DNA of 39,818 bases from Halomonas stenophila (GTDB lineage Bacteria; Pseudomonadota; Gammaproteobacteria; Pseudomonadales; Halomonadaceae). Within the stretch, counting starts at the first letter, position 1; the number at the start of each line of letters is the position of its first letter. The translations under genes were made by a program, and so were the position numbers. Positions 8,279 to 16,616 of the stretch are shown here, piece after piece. The stretch is taken from assembly GCF_014192275.1 (NCBI RefSeq), contig NZ_JACHXR010000020.1:1-39818 (forward strand). Direction: 5' to 3'. The notes beneath the pieces are model-generated. The model had not been told where the DNA came from. It saw only the letters and a list, made by a program, of their open reading frames with translations, and searched no databases.

Positions 8279-8307
8279 TTTATACCAGAGTCGGCCGGGC
8301 CAGACAA
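8279..8307 (-). promoter_or_regulatory. Sigma-70 promoter of rpmB-rpmG
   Basis: On the minus strand TTGTCT (8302-8307) and TATAAA (8279-8284) are separated by exactly 17 bases, which is a near-consensus -35/-10 pair. Transcription would start near 8272, giving a ~100-base leader before rpmB. Confidence 0.75.
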
Positions 8308-8320
8308 GCGATGCGCGGTA

Positions 8321-8995
8321 TTATAACAGCCCCCGCTCGGCAAAGGACACCACCTCGCCGTCGCCCACCACGAAATGATCCAGCACCCGGATCTCGAACA
8401 GGCCCAGGGCCTCCTTGAGCCGCGCGGTGATGCGGCGGTCCGCGTCGCTGGGCTCGGCCACCCCGGAGGGATGGTTGTGGGCGAAGATGATGGCGCCGGC
8501 CCCCAGCTCCAGGGCCCGGCGGGCGACCTCCCGGGGGTACACCGAGGCACTGTCCAGGGTCCCGCGGAACAGCGACTCGTAGCGGATCACCCGGTGCTGG
8601 CTGTCGAGGAAGAGGGCGGCGAACTCCTCGTGGCCCAGGTGACGCAGCCGCGAGGCCAGGTAGCTGCGCACCAGGCCCGGCGAGGTCAGGGCCGCGTCGC
8701 GCTCGAGCCGGCAGGCCAGGTGGCGCCGGGAGAGTTCCATGACGGCCTGCAGCTGCACGAACTTGGCCTGGCCCAGGCCACGCTGGGCACAGAACCTCGT
8801 CCGGTCGGCCTCCAGCAGGGGGCGCAGGCCGCCGAAGACCGACAACAGGTCCCGGGCCAGGTCCACCGCCGAGCGCCCCGTCACCCCCACGCGGAGGAAG
8901 ATCGCCAGCAGCTCGGCGTCGGACAGGGCCTCGGCCCCCAGCACCAGCAACTTCTCCCGCGGCCGCTCACCCTCCGGCCAGTCGCGAATCGACAT
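8321..8995 (-). CDS. radC: RadC family JAB/MPN-domain protein
   Basis: The 224-residue product matches the RadC/UPF0758 family: an N-terminal helix-hairpin-helix-like region with P-R-E-K-L-L and S-D-A-E-L-L-A-I-F-L-R-x-G, then a JAMM metal-protease-like domain with H-N-H-P-S-G and a downstream D (S-D-A-D). The biochemical role is not settled despite the historical name. The start at 8995 gives the typical M-S-I-R-x-W-P-x-x-E-R-P-R-E-K-L; the upstream extension is low-complexity. It diverges from coaBC and lies next to rpmB-rpmG, an arrangement common in gammaproteobacteria. Confidence 0.93.
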   Translation of the reverse strand: MSIRDWPEGERPREKLLVLGAEALSDAELLAIFLRVGVTGRSAVDLARDLLSVFGGLRPLLEADRTRFCAQRGLGQAKFVQLQAVMELSRRHLACRLERDAALTSPGLVRSYLASRLRHLGHEEFAALFLDSQHRVIRYESLFRGTLDSASVYPREVARRALELGAGAIIFAHNHPSGVAEPSDADRRITARLKEALGLFEIRVLDHFVVGDGEVVSFAERGLL

Positions 8996-9121
8996 CAAAG
9001 CCTCCCTGCTCGCCCGGCGTGCTCGTCCCCAGTGTAGCCGCCCCACGCCGGGGCGGTGGCTACGCAATCCCCCCGGTGAATGGTAAAGTGGTCGCCCGGA
9101 TTTCCGCTCGGACACCGCCCT

Positions 9122-10375
9122 ATGTCGCTATCGCCCGGCCACCGGAACGCCGGCCGCCCTGGCGAAGGCCGCCGCATACTGCTCGGTATCAGCGCCGGCA
9201 TCGCCGCCTACAAGAGCGCCCACCTGGCTCGCCTGCTCAAGCAGGCGGGCCATGAGGTACGCGTGGTCATGACCGAGGGCGCCCAGGCCTTCATCACGCC
9301 ACTGACCCTGCAGGCACTGACCGGCGAGCCGGTGCGCACCTCGCTGCTGGACCCCGAGGCCGAGGCCGGCATGGGCCATATCGAGCTGGCGCGCTGGGCC
9401 GACCTGATCCTCGTCGCCCCGGCCACCGCCGACCTGATGGCGCGCCTGGCCCACGGCCATGCCGACGACCTGCTCACCACCCTGTGCCTGGCCAGCGATG
9501 CTGAGAAGGTCATGGCGCCGGCCATGAACCAGGCGATGTGGCGCCAGCCGGCCACCGTGCGCAACGCCCACCGGCTGGCCGAGGACGGCTGGCGGCTGCT
9601 CGGCCCGGACAGCGGCGACCAGGCCTGCGGGGACGTGGGCCCCGGGCGCATGCTGGAGCCCGAGGCCATCCTGGCGGCGCTGGACGACACGGCGCCCCGG
9701 GAGGCCGCCGGCCTGACCGTGGTGATCACGGCGGGACCGACCCGCGAGCCCCTGGACCCGGTGCGCTACCTCTCCAACCACAGCTCGGGCAAGATGGGCT
9801 TCGCCCTGGCCGCCGCCGCCGCCGCCCTCGGCGCCCGCGTCCTGCTGATCAGCGGCCCCGTGGCGCTGCCCACGCCGGCGGGGGTGGAGCGCCACGACGT
9901 GGAGAGCGCCCGGGAGATGCATGACGCGGCCCACCGCCTGGCCCGGGGCTGCGACCTCTTCATCGGTTGCGCCGCCGTCGCCGACTACCGGGCCGAGACC
10001 CCGGCCGAACACAAGCTGAAGAAGCGCGAGGGCGAGCACACCCTGACCCTGCGACTGGTGAAGAACCCCGACATCATCGCCAGCATCGCCGCCCGCGACG
10101 ATCGCCCCTACGTGGTCGGCTTCGCCGCGGAGACCCGCGACCTGGAGGCCTACGCTCGGGACAAGCTCGCCCGCAAGGGCCTCGACATGGTAGTGGCCAA
10201 CGACGTTTCCCGGGCCGGCCTGGGCTTCGGCGCCGACGACAACGCCGCCCTGCTGGTATGGCGGGACGCCGACGGCACCGACCAGCGCTCGCTGCCCCCC
10301 CAGCCGAAATCGCAGCTGGCGCTGGCCGTGGTCCGCCAGGCGCTCGCCCGACTGCGCGCCGCCGCCCCACCCTGA
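9122..10375 (+). CDS. coaBC: Bifunctional phosphopantothenoylcysteine decarboxylase/synthetase
   Basis: This 417-residue fusion makes 4'-phosphopantetheine for coenzyme A. The N-terminal flavoprotein domain CoaC (about residues 15-190) has G-I-S-A-G-I-A-A-Y-K and the P-A-M-N-Q-A-M-W substrate clamp. The C-terminal CoaB domain (about 200-415) has I-T-A-G-P-T-R-E-P-L-D-P-V-R and the N-H-S-S-G-K-M-G nucleotide site, plus K-L-K-K near residue 300. The ATG at 9122 leaves a short disordered N-terminus; no strong ribosome-binding site is visible, so an alternative start nearby cannot be excluded. First gene of the run coaBC-dut-algC-argB-slmA. Confidence 0.94.
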   Translation: MSLSPGHRNAGRPGEGRRILLGISAGIAAYKSAHLARLLKQAGHEVRVVMTEGAQAFITPLTLQALTGEPVRTSLLDPEAEAGMGHIELARWADLILVAPATADLMARLAHGHADDLLTTLCLASDAEKVMAPAMNQAMWRQPATVRNAHRLAEDGWRLLGPDSGDQACGDVGPGRMLEPEAILAALDDTAPREAAGLTVVITAGPTREPLDPVRYLSNHSSGKMGFALAAAAAALGARVLLISGPVALPTPAGVERHDVESAREMHDAAHRLARGCDLFIGCAAVADYRAETPAEHKLKKREGEHTLTLRLVKNPDIIASIAARDDRPYVVGFAAETRDLEAYARDKLARKGLDMVVANDVSRAGLGFGADDNAALLVWRDADGTDQRSLPPQPKSQLALAVVRQALARLRAAAPP

Positions 10376-10405
10376 CGACACGACCTCTCTTACCGGAAGC
10401 CCCCG

Positions 10406-10873
10406 ATGCCGACGATCCCCGACCGCCCTCGCCTCGCCGTCAAGCTGCTCGACGAGCGCCTGCGCGACCACCTTCCCCACTACGCCACCGCCGGCTCCGC
10501 CGGCATGGACCTGCGCGCCCTGCTCGACGCCCCCCTGGTGCTCGCGCCCGGCGACTGCGAGCTGGTGCGTACCGGCCTGGCCATCCATATCGCCGACCCG
10601 GGGCTCGCCGGGATGATCCTGCCCCGCTCGGGCCTGGGCCACAAGCATGGCATCGTGCTCGGCAACCTGGTCGGCCTGATCGACTCCGACTACCAGGGCG
10701 AGTTGATGGTCTCGGTCTGGAACCGCGGCGCGGCGCCCTTCACGGTGGAGCCCTTCGAGCGGTTGGCACAGTATGTGCTTGTTCCCGTGGTGCAGGCCGA
10801 ACTCCAGGTCGTCGACGACTTCCATGCCAGCGTGCGCGGCGACGGCGGCTTCGGCAGTTCGGGACGCCACTGA
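10406..10873 (+). CDS. dut: dUTP diphosphatase
   Basis: This trimeric-type dUTPase of 155 residues hydrolyses dUTP to dUMP and keeps uracil out of DNA. All five family motifs are present in order: G-S-A-G-M-D-L-R, P-R-S-G-L-G-H-K-H-G, G-L-I-D-S-D-Y-Q-G-E, E-R-L-A-Q and the C-terminal R-G-D-G-G-F-G-S-S-G. It lies 30 bases after coaBC, the usual neighbour in gammaproteobacteria. Confidence 0.97.
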   Translation: MPTIPDRPRLAVKLLDERLRDHLPHYATAGSAGMDLRALLDAPLVLAPGDCELVRTGLAIHIADPGLAGMILPRSGLGHKHGIVLGNLVGLIDSDYQGELMVSVWNRGAAPFTVEPFERLAQYVLVPVVQAELQVVDDFHASVRGDGGFGSSGRH

Positions 10874-10907
10874 ACCGCACCAACGCCCTCTACCAGGAAT
10901 CGATGAT

Positions 10908-12305
10908 ATGACGCTAGACACCGCCACTACCGTTCCCGCCTCGATCTTTCGTGCCTACGACATCCGCGGGATCGTCGACGACACCCTCACCGAGCCCGGC
11001 GTCGAGACCATCGGCCGCGCCATCGGCAGCGAGGCCCGGGCCCGGGGCGAATCCTCGGTGATCGTCGCCAGGGACGGACGCCTCTCCGGCCCCCGCATGC
11101 TCGCCGCCCTGACCCGCGGCCTGACCGCCACCGGCTGCGACGTGATCGACATCGGCATGGTCCCCACCCCGGTGCTCTACTACGCCACCCACGTGCTGGA
11201 GGGCACCACCTCCGGGGTGATGGTCACCGGCAGCCACAACCCGCCCGACTACAACGGCTTCAAGATCGTGCTCGGCGGCGAGACCCTCTCCGGCGAGGCG
11301 ATCACCGACCTGTACCGCCGCCTCCAGCAGGACGACCTGGCCGAGGGCCGGGGCGAGGTCCGCGAGGAGGACGTGCGCGAGGCCTATCTGGCGCGCATCC
11401 TCGGCGACGTGAGCCTGGCCCGGCCGCTCAAGGCGGTGGTGGACTGCGGCAACGGCGTGGCCGGCGAACTGGGCCCCCAGCTGGTGGAGCGCCTGGGCGC
11501 CGAGACGGTGCCGCTGTTCGCCGAGATCGACGGCACCTTCCCCAACCACCACCCGGACCCCGGCAAGCCGGAGAACCTCGAGGACCTCATCCGCACCGTC
11601 CGGGAGACCGGCGCCGACATCGGGCTGGCCTTCGACGGCGACGGCGACCGCCTGGGGGTGATCACGCCCAAGGGCAAGTTGATCTATCCGGACCACCTGA
11701 TGATGGCCTTCGCCGAGGACATGCTGTCGCGCAATCGCGACGCCCGCGTGATCTTCGACGTCAAGTGCACCGGCAACCTGGCCCGGGTGATCGATGAGGC
11801 GGGCGGCACGCCGGAGATGTGGCGCACCGGCCACTCGCTGATCAAGGCGCGCATGAAGGAGACCGGGGCCCAGCTCGCCGGCGAGATGAGCGGCCACATC
11901 TTCTTCAAGGAGCGCTGGTACGGCTTCGATGACGGCCTGTATGGCGCCGCCCGGCTGCTGGAGATCCTGTCGCGGCAGGGCGACGACGCCGACACCTTCT
12001 TCGAGCGCTATCCCCAGGACATCGGCACCCCCGAGATCAATATCACGGTGACCGACGAGACCAAGTTCGACCTGGTGGACCGCCTGGCCCGGGAGGGCGA
12101 CTTCGGCGAGGACGGCGTCAAGACCACCCTGGACGGCATCCGGGTCGACTATCCGGATGGTTGGGGCCTGTGCCGCGCCTCCAACACCACGCCGGTGCTG
12201 GTGCTGCGCTTCGAGGGCAAGGACGACGCGGCCCTCGCCCGCATCCGTGGCCGCTTCGCCGCGGCCCTCGAGCAGGTGGCGCCGGCGCTCGAGCTGCCGC
12301 TGTAA
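10908..12305 (+). CDS. algC: Phosphomannomutase/phosphoglucomutase
   Basis: The 465-residue protein matches AlgC in length and domain order. It interconverts hexose 6- and 1-phosphates for exopolysaccharide and LPS precursors. The phosphoserine loop reads T-G-S-H-N-P-P-D-Y-N-G, the metal loop D-G-D-G-D-R-L-G, the sugar loop G-E-M-S-G-H, and the C-terminal phosphate-binding site R-A-S-N-T-T. The start at 10908 puts F-R-A-Y-D-I-R-G at residues 14-21. It sits between dut and argB, as in pseudomonads. Confidence 0.93.
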   Translation: MTLDTATTVPASIFRAYDIRGIVDDTLTEPGVETIGRAIGSEARARGESSVIVARDGRLSGPRMLAALTRGLTATGCDVIDIGMVPTPVLYYATHVLEGTTSGVMVTGSHNPPDYNGFKIVLGGETLSGEAITDLYRRLQQDDLAEGRGEVREEDVREAYLARILGDVSLARPLKAVVDCGNGVAGELGPQLVERLGAETVPLFAEIDGTFPNHHPDPGKPENLEDLIRTVRETGADIGLAFDGDGDRLGVITPKGKLIYPDHLMMAFAEDMLSRNRDARVIFDVKCTGNLARVIDEAGGTPEMWRTGHSLIKARMKETGAQLAGEMSGHIFFKERWYGFDDGLYGAARLLEILSRQGDDADTFFERYPQDIGTPEINITVTDETKFDLVDRLAREGDFGEDGVKTTLDGIRVDYPDGWGLCRASNTTPVLVLRFEGKDDAALARIRGRFAAALEQVAPALELPL

Positions 12306-12342
12306 GGCGGCCCTCCAAGAGACGAGACCAAGGGAACCCGAG

Positions 12343-13263
12343 ATGACCGAACAGACCCGCGACCCGCGCCAGGTGGTGGAGGTGCTCTCCGAGGCGCTGC
12401 CCTACATCCAGCGCTTCTCCGGCAAGACCGTGGTGGTGAAGTACGGCGGCAACGCCATGACCGAGGACACCCTGATCGACTCCTTCGCCCGCGACATGGT
12501 GCTGATGAAGGAGGTCGGCATCAATCCGGTGGTGGTGCATGGCGGCGGCCCGCAGATCGGCGACCTGCTGGAGAAGCTCAAGATCGAGTCGCGCTTCGTC
12601 AACGGCATGCGGGTCACCGACGCCGAGACCATGGACGTGGTGGAAATGGTGCTCGGCGGCCTGGTCAACAAGGGCATCGTCAACCTGATCAACCAGTGCG
12701 GCGGCAAGGCCATCGGCCTGACCGGCAAGGACGGTGCCCAGATCCGTGCCCGCCAGCTCAAGGTGGAGCACCAGAGCCCGGAGATGACCGCCCCGGAGAT
12801 CATCGACATCGGCCACGTGGGCGAGGTGGAACACATCTCCACCGACCTCATCGAGATGCTGGCGGCCCGGGATTTCATCCCGGTGATCGCCCCGATCGGG
12901 GTCGATGACGCCGGGCGCAGCTACAATATCAACGCCGACCTGGTGGCCGGCAAGGTGGCCGAGGCCCTGGACGCCGAGAAGCTCATGCTGCTGACCAACG
13001 TCGCCGGCCTGATGAACGCCGAGGGCGAGGTGCTCACCGGCCTGACCACCGGCCAGGTGGACGCCCTGATCGCCGACGGCACCATCCATGGCGGCATGCT
13101 GCCGAAGATCCGCTGCGCCCTGGACGCCGTGAAGGGCGGCGTCGCGAGCGCCCATATCGTCGATGGCCGGGTCCCCCACGCCACCCTGCTGGAGATCTTC
13201 ACCAACGCCGGGGTCGGCACCCTGATCACCAACGCCCGACGCGACGACGAGCCGGCCGGCTGA
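12343..13263 (+). CDS. argB: Acetylglutamate kinase
   Basis: This 306-residue amino-acid kinase phosphorylates N-acetylglutamate, the second step of arginine synthesis. The phosphate loop residues K-Y-G-G-N-A-M and V-V-H-G-G-G-P-Q are present, and the C-terminal part has G-G-M-L-P-K-I. The extra N-terminal helix (about residues 5-25) is the feature of hexameric, arginine-inhibited enzymes, so feedback control by arginine is expected. The ATG at 12343 is preceded by AGGGAAC and lies 37 bases after algC. Confidence 0.95.
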   Translation: MTEQTRDPRQVVEVLSEALPYIQRFSGKTVVVKYGGNAMTEDTLIDSFARDMVLMKEVGINPVVVHGGGPQIGDLLEKLKIESRFVNGMRVTDAETMDVVEMVLGGLVNKGIVNLINQCGGKAIGLTGKDGAQIRARQLKVEHQSPEMTAPEIIDIGHVGEVEHISTDLIEMLAARDFIPVIAPIGVDDAGRSYNINADLVAGKVAEALDAEKLMLLTNVAGLMNAEGEVLTGLTTGQVDALIADGTIHGGMLPKIRCALDAVKGGVASAHIVDGRVPHATLLEIFTNAGVGTLITNARRDDEPAG

Positions 13264-13299
13264 CGCCGGCCATCCGAAACGACCATAAGAAAAGCCAAC

Positions 13300-13908
13300 A
13301 TGACGCAGGAAACCACCCCCAGCCGCCGGGAGCAGATCCTCCAGGGGCTGGCCATGATGCTGGAGGAAGACAGCGGCAAGCGCATCACCATCGCCGCCCT
13401 GGCCCGCCAGGTCGGCGTCTCGGAGGCCGCCCTCTACCGCCACTTTCCCAGCAAGGCGCGGATGTTCGAGGGACTCATCGAGTTCATCGAGCAGACGCTG
13501 TTCGAACGCATCAACCGTATCCTCGAGGAGGTCTCCGAGGCGCTGCCCCGCTGCGGGCAGATCCTGACCCTGGTGCTGGCCTTCGCCGAGAAGAACCCGG
13601 GGCTGTCGCGCCTGCTGGGCGGCGATGCCCTGACCGGCGAGACGGCCCGCCTGCGGCTGCGCATCCACCAGCTCTTCGAGCGCCTGGAGACGCAGCTCAA
13701 GCAGGTGCTGCGGGAGGCCGAATTGCGCGAGGGCCTGAGGCCCACCCTGCCGATCCCGGCCGCCGCCAACCTGCTGATCGCCCAGGCCGAGGGGCGCATC
13801 TCCCAGTACGTGCGCAGCGACTTCCGCCGCCTGCCCACCGAGCACTGGGACGACCAGTGGCCGGTGCTCTCGGCACAGCTGATGCGCGGGGCGACCCAGA
13901 CCGCTTGA
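13300..13908 (+). CDS. slmA: Nucleoid occlusion protein SlmA
   Basis: The 202-residue TetR-family protein has the SlmA N-terminal DNA-binding domain (R-R-E-Q-I-L-Q-G-L-A-M-M-L-E and I-A-A-L-A-R-Q-V-G-V-S-E-A-A-L-Y-R-H-F-P-S-K). Its C-terminus (S-D-F-R-R-L-P-T-E-H-W-D-x-Q-W) is specific to SlmA rather than metabolic TetR repressors. SlmA binds chromosomal sites and blocks FtsZ assembly over the nucleoid. It closes the coaBC operon, as dut-slmA neighbourhoods do in E. coli. Confidence 0.94.
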   Translation: MTQETTPSRREQILQGLAMMLEEDSGKRITIAALARQVGVSEAALYRHFPSKARMFEGLIEFIEQTLFERINRILEEVSEALPRCGQILTLVLAFAEKNPGLSRLLGGDALTGETARLRLRIHQLFERLETQLKQVLREAELREGLRPTLPIPAAANLLIAQAEGRISQYVRSDFRRLPTEHWDDQWPVLSAQLMRGATQTA

Positions 13909-13930
13909 GCGGGGCTGCCCGCCACCACGC

Positions 13931-13959
13931 AAAAGCCCCGGCCAGAGGCCGGGGCTTTT
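13931..13959. terminator. Bidirectional terminator between slmA and rpoH
   Basis: A perfect 13-bp inverted repeat, AAAAGCCCCGGCC-AGA-GGCCGGGGCTTTT, lies between the convergent slmA and rpoH stops. A run on one side and T run on the other make it work in both directions. Confidence 0.92.
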
Positions 13960-14004
13960 CATGCGTTACGCGTCATGGCATGGCCGCCAGCTGCCGCCGC
14001 AGGG

Positions 14005-14871
14005 TCAGGCCGCCAGGGTATCGCCGATATGCTGGCGGATCTTCTTCATGGCGTTCTTCTCGAGCTGGCGGATGCGCTCGGCGGATACGCCGTAGACATC
14101 GGCCAGGTCGTGCAGGGTCGACTTGTCGTCGCTCAGCCAGCGACGCTGGAGGATATCCCGGGAGCGCTCGTCCAGCCCCTCGAGGGCCACCTGCAGGCGA
14201 TGGGTGGCATCGGCCTCCCAGTCGCTGTCCTCGAGCTGGGTGGCCGGGTCCTGGCTGGCATCGTCGAGGTAGTGGACCGGTGCCTGGTAGGCGGACTCCT
14301 CGTCCTCGCCCGGCGCGGCATCGAAGCCGGCATCATGGGCCGACAGCCGACCCTCCATCTCGCGCACCACCTCCGGCTTGACGTCGAGGTCCTTGGCGAT
14401 GGCCTCGACCTCGTCGCTGTTCAACCAGGCCAGGCGCTTCTTGGCGCTGCGCAGGTTGAAGAACAGCTTGCGCTGGGCCTTGGTGGTGGCGATCTTGACG
14501 ATGCGCCAGTTGCGCAGCACGAATTCATGGATCTCGGCCTTGATCCAGTGCACGGCGAAGGACACCAGGCGCACGCCCTGGTTGGGGTCGAAGCGCTTGA
14601 CCGCCTTCATCAGGCCGACGTTGCCTTCCTGGATCAGGTCCGCCTGGGCCAGGCCATAGCCGGAGTAGCTCCGCGCGATATGCACGACGAAGCGCAGGTG
14701 CGACAGCACCAGGCGGCGGGCCGCCTCGAGGTCGCCCTCGTCGTGCAGGCGGTAGGCCAGCTCACGCTCCTCCTCGACGGTGAGCATGGGAATGCCGTTC
14801 ACCGCCTGGATGTAGCCGTTGAGGTCGTGGCCCGGGGAAAGATGTCCCACCGGCAGAAGACTGGTGCTCAT
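14005..14871 (-). CDS. rpoH: RNA polymerase sigma-32 (heat shock)
   Basis: This 288-residue sigma-70-family factor carries region 2 (Q-E-G-N-V-G-L-M-K-A-V-K-R-F-D-P, R-L-V-S-F-A-V-H-W-I-K), the RpoH box Q-R-K-L-F-F-N-L-R that marks heat-shock sigma factors, and a region 4 helix-turn-helix near the C-terminus (Y-G-V-S-A-E-R-I-R-Q-L-E). It directs RNA polymerase to chaperone and protease promoters. It sits in the standard ftsY-ftsE-ftsX-rpoH order, separated from ftsX by 108 bases that include a short hairpin, so it may have its own promoter. Confidence 0.96.
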   Translation of the reverse strand: MSTSLLPVGHLSPGHDLNGYIQAVNGIPMLTVEEERELAYRLHDEGDLEAARRLVLSHLRFVVHIARSYSGYGLAQADLIQEGNVGLMKAVKRFDPNQGVRLVSFAVHWIKAEIHEFVLRNWRIVKIATTKAQRKLFFNLRSAKKRLAWLNSDEVEAIAKDLDVKPEVVREMEGRLSAHDAGFDAAPGEDEESAYQAPVHYLDDASQDPATQLEDSDWEADATHRLQVALEGLDERSRDILQRRWLSDDKSTLHDLADVYGVSAERIRQLEKNAMKKIRQHIGDTLAA

Positions 14872-14956
14872 GTGCAGGTTGTCTCCATCGCAGCCCGTGT
14901 GTGGTATCCGCAGTCGCCGCCTTTGACGGCGAGATATCGATTTGGTTCCGACAATA

Positions 14957-14972
14957 GCCCCGGTCCCGGGGC
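14957..14972 (-). terminator. Short hairpin between ftsX and rpoH
   Basis: GCCCCGG and CCGGGGC (7-bp arms, two-base loop) lie eight bases after the ftsX stop. The loop is tight and only TATTGT follows on the minus strand, so this is at best a partial terminator that would uncouple rpoH from the fts genes. Confidence 0.4.
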
Positions 14973-14979
14973 ACTGTCA

Positions 14980-15951
14980 CTAGCGGGGGCGGATCTGCGC
15001 CAGATGGCGACTGACGGCGATCCAGGCACCCAGCCAGCCGAGTAGTGTACTACAGGCCAGCAGCATTGCCGAGCCCGCCGGCCCCAGCCGCGGCAGCGAG
15101 AAGCTCGCGCCGTAGCTGGCCGCCAGCGCCGACACCGGGGCCGCCAGCCAGTCGCTGCCCAGGGTCAGCAGCCCCCAGGCCAGCAGGCCGCCCCCCAGGC
15201 CGAACCAGGCGCCGCTGTACAGGAAGGGCCGGCGCACGAAGGGATGGGTGGCACCGATCAGGGTCACCACCTCGATCTCCTGGCGGCGGTTCTCCACCGC
15301 CAGGCGGATGGTGTTGCCCACCACCAGCAGCACCCCCAGGCCGAACAGCACGGCCAGCCCCAGGGTGACGCGACGACCCAGCTCCGCCAGGTGGCGCAGC
15401 CGCTCGAGCCAGGCCAGGTCGAGCCGCACCTCCTCGACCCCGGCGACCGCCTTGAGGCCTTCCGCCAGGTCGCGCACCACCGCCGGGGCGGTCTCGACGG
15501 GGTGCACCACGATACTGGCCGGCAGCGGATTGCCGGGCAGCCGCGTCAGGGCATCCTCCAGCCCCAGCGCCTGCTGGAACTCGGCCATGCCCTCGGCGGC
15601 GGTGATCAGGCGGGTCTCGGCCACGCCCGGTCGGGCCGCCAGGGCCTGCTCGATGCGCGCGGCCTCGGCGGCCTCGACCCGCGGCGCCAGATAGACCGTC
15701 AGGGTCGCACTCTCGTCGAGCTCGGCATCCAGCAGCCGGGCACCGTCCAGGGCCAGCCAGAGCCCCGCCGGGAGCACCAGGGCGATGGCGATCGCCAGCA
15801 TGGTCAGCAGGCTGCCCAGCGGATGGCGCAGCAGCCGGCGGGCGCTGTCCTGGCCCATGGCACGGTGATGGCGCAGCCAGGCGCGCCAGCGGCTGCCGGT
15901 GGTGGCGCGATGCGAGCGAGCCCCGCGGGCGGGAGCGGATTCTCGGCTCAT
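14980..15951 (-). CDS. ftsX: Cell division protein FtsX
   Basis: This 323-residue inner-membrane protein is the permease-like partner of FtsE. A basic N-terminal cytoplasmic stretch (to about residue 45) is followed by TM1 (L-G-S-L-L-T-M-L-A-I-A-I-A-L-V-L-P), a ~150-residue periplasmic domain (about 70-200), and three more membrane segments in the last 130 residues. FtsEX activates periplasmic amidases through EnvC at the division site. Its ATG overlaps the ftsE stop by four bases (ATGA), indicating coupled translation. Confidence 0.94.
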   Translation of the reverse strand: MSRESAPARGARSHRATTGSRWRAWLRHHRAMGQDSARRLLRHPLGSLLTMLAIAIALVLPAGLWLALDGARLLDAELDESATLTVYLAPRVEAAEAARIEQALAARPGVAETRLITAAEGMAEFQQALGLEDALTRLPGNPLPASIVVHPVETAPAVVRDLAEGLKAVAGVEEVRLDLAWLERLRHLAELGRRVTLGLAVLFGLGVLLVVGNTIRLAVENRRQEIEVVTLIGATHPFVRRPFLYSGAWFGLGGGLLAWGLLTLGSDWLAAPVSALAASYGASFSLPRLGPAGSAMLLACSTLLGWLGAWIAVSRHLAQIRPR

Positions 15952-16616
15952 GCGGCCTCCTCGTCGGCCACCAGGCGACCCTCGTGCAGGCGCAGCATGC
16001 GGTGGCGCAGCCGGGCGATCAGCGCCAGGTCGTGGCTGGCGATCATCACCGTGGTGCCGATGCGGTGGAAGTCCTCGAACAGCCTCATGATGTCCGCCGA
16101 GAGCTGGGGATCCAGGTTGCCGGTGGGCTCGTCGGCCAGCAGCAGCGCCGGCTTGTTGACCACCGCCCGGGCGATGCCCACCCGCTGCTGCTCGCCGCCG
16201 GAGAGCTCGATGGGCAACGCCTTCTCGCGATGCAGCAGCCCGACCTTGTCCAGCGCCGCACGCACCCGACGGGCCGCTTCACGAGGCTCCACGCCCTGGA
16301 TCTCCAGCGGCAGGGCCACGTTGTGGTAGATGGAGCGGTCGAAGAGCAGCTGGTGATCCTGGAAGACCACGCCGATCTGGCGCCGGTAGAAGGGCACCTG
16401 GCTGTGGTGGAGGCGGTCGATGTCGTGCCCGGCCACCAGGATGCGCCCGCGACTGGGCCGCTCCAGGCGCATGATCAGGCGCAGCAGCGAGCTCTTGCCG
16501 GCCCCCGAATGGCCGGTGAGGAAGACCATCTCGCCGCGGCGCACCCGGAAGTCGAGGTGGGCGAGCGCATCATAGCGCCCGCCATAGCGCTTGCCGACGT
16601 GCTCGAAGGCGATCAT
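15948..16616 (-). CDS. ftsE: Cell division ATP-binding protein FtsE
   Basis: A 222-residue ABC ATPase with Walker A G-H-S-G-A-G-K-S-S near residue 36, signature L-S-G-G-E-Q-Q-R, Walker B L-L-L-A-D-E-P-T-G and a switch histidine in I-A-S-H-D. Paired with FtsX it forms the divisome FtsEX complex on the cytoplasmic face of the membrane. The ATG at 16616 overlaps the ftsY stop (ATGA), so ftsY-ftsE-ftsX are translationally coupled. Confidence 0.96.
   Translation of the reverse strand: MIAFEHVGKRYGGRYDALAHLDFRVRRGEMVFLTGHSGAGKSSLLRLIMRLERPSRGRILVAGHDIDRLHHSQVPFYRRQIGVVFQDHQLLFDRSIYHNVALPLEIQGVEPREAARRVRAALDKVGLLHREKALPIELSGGEQQRVGIARAVVNKPALLLADEPTGNLDPQLSADIMRLFEDFHRIGTTVMIASHDLALIARLRHRMLRLHEGRLVADEEAA

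Noticed and set aside
8320..8325. A perfect TATAAT on the minus strand as the rpmB promoter
   Set aside because: It overlaps the radC stop codon and has no acceptable -35 at 16-18 bases; the TTGTCT-N17-TATAAA pair just downstream is far better.
9128..10927. A 599-codon open frame on the minus strand opposite coaBC, dut and algC
   Set aside because: It is a by-product of high third-position GC: it is antisense to three clearly recognised genes, its translation is His/Gly/Val/Gln-rich low complexity, and it matches no family.
12118..13962. A 614-codon minus-strand open frame opposite argB and slmA
   Set aside because: It is a shadow of argB and slmA, crosses the bidirectional terminator, and has no family features.
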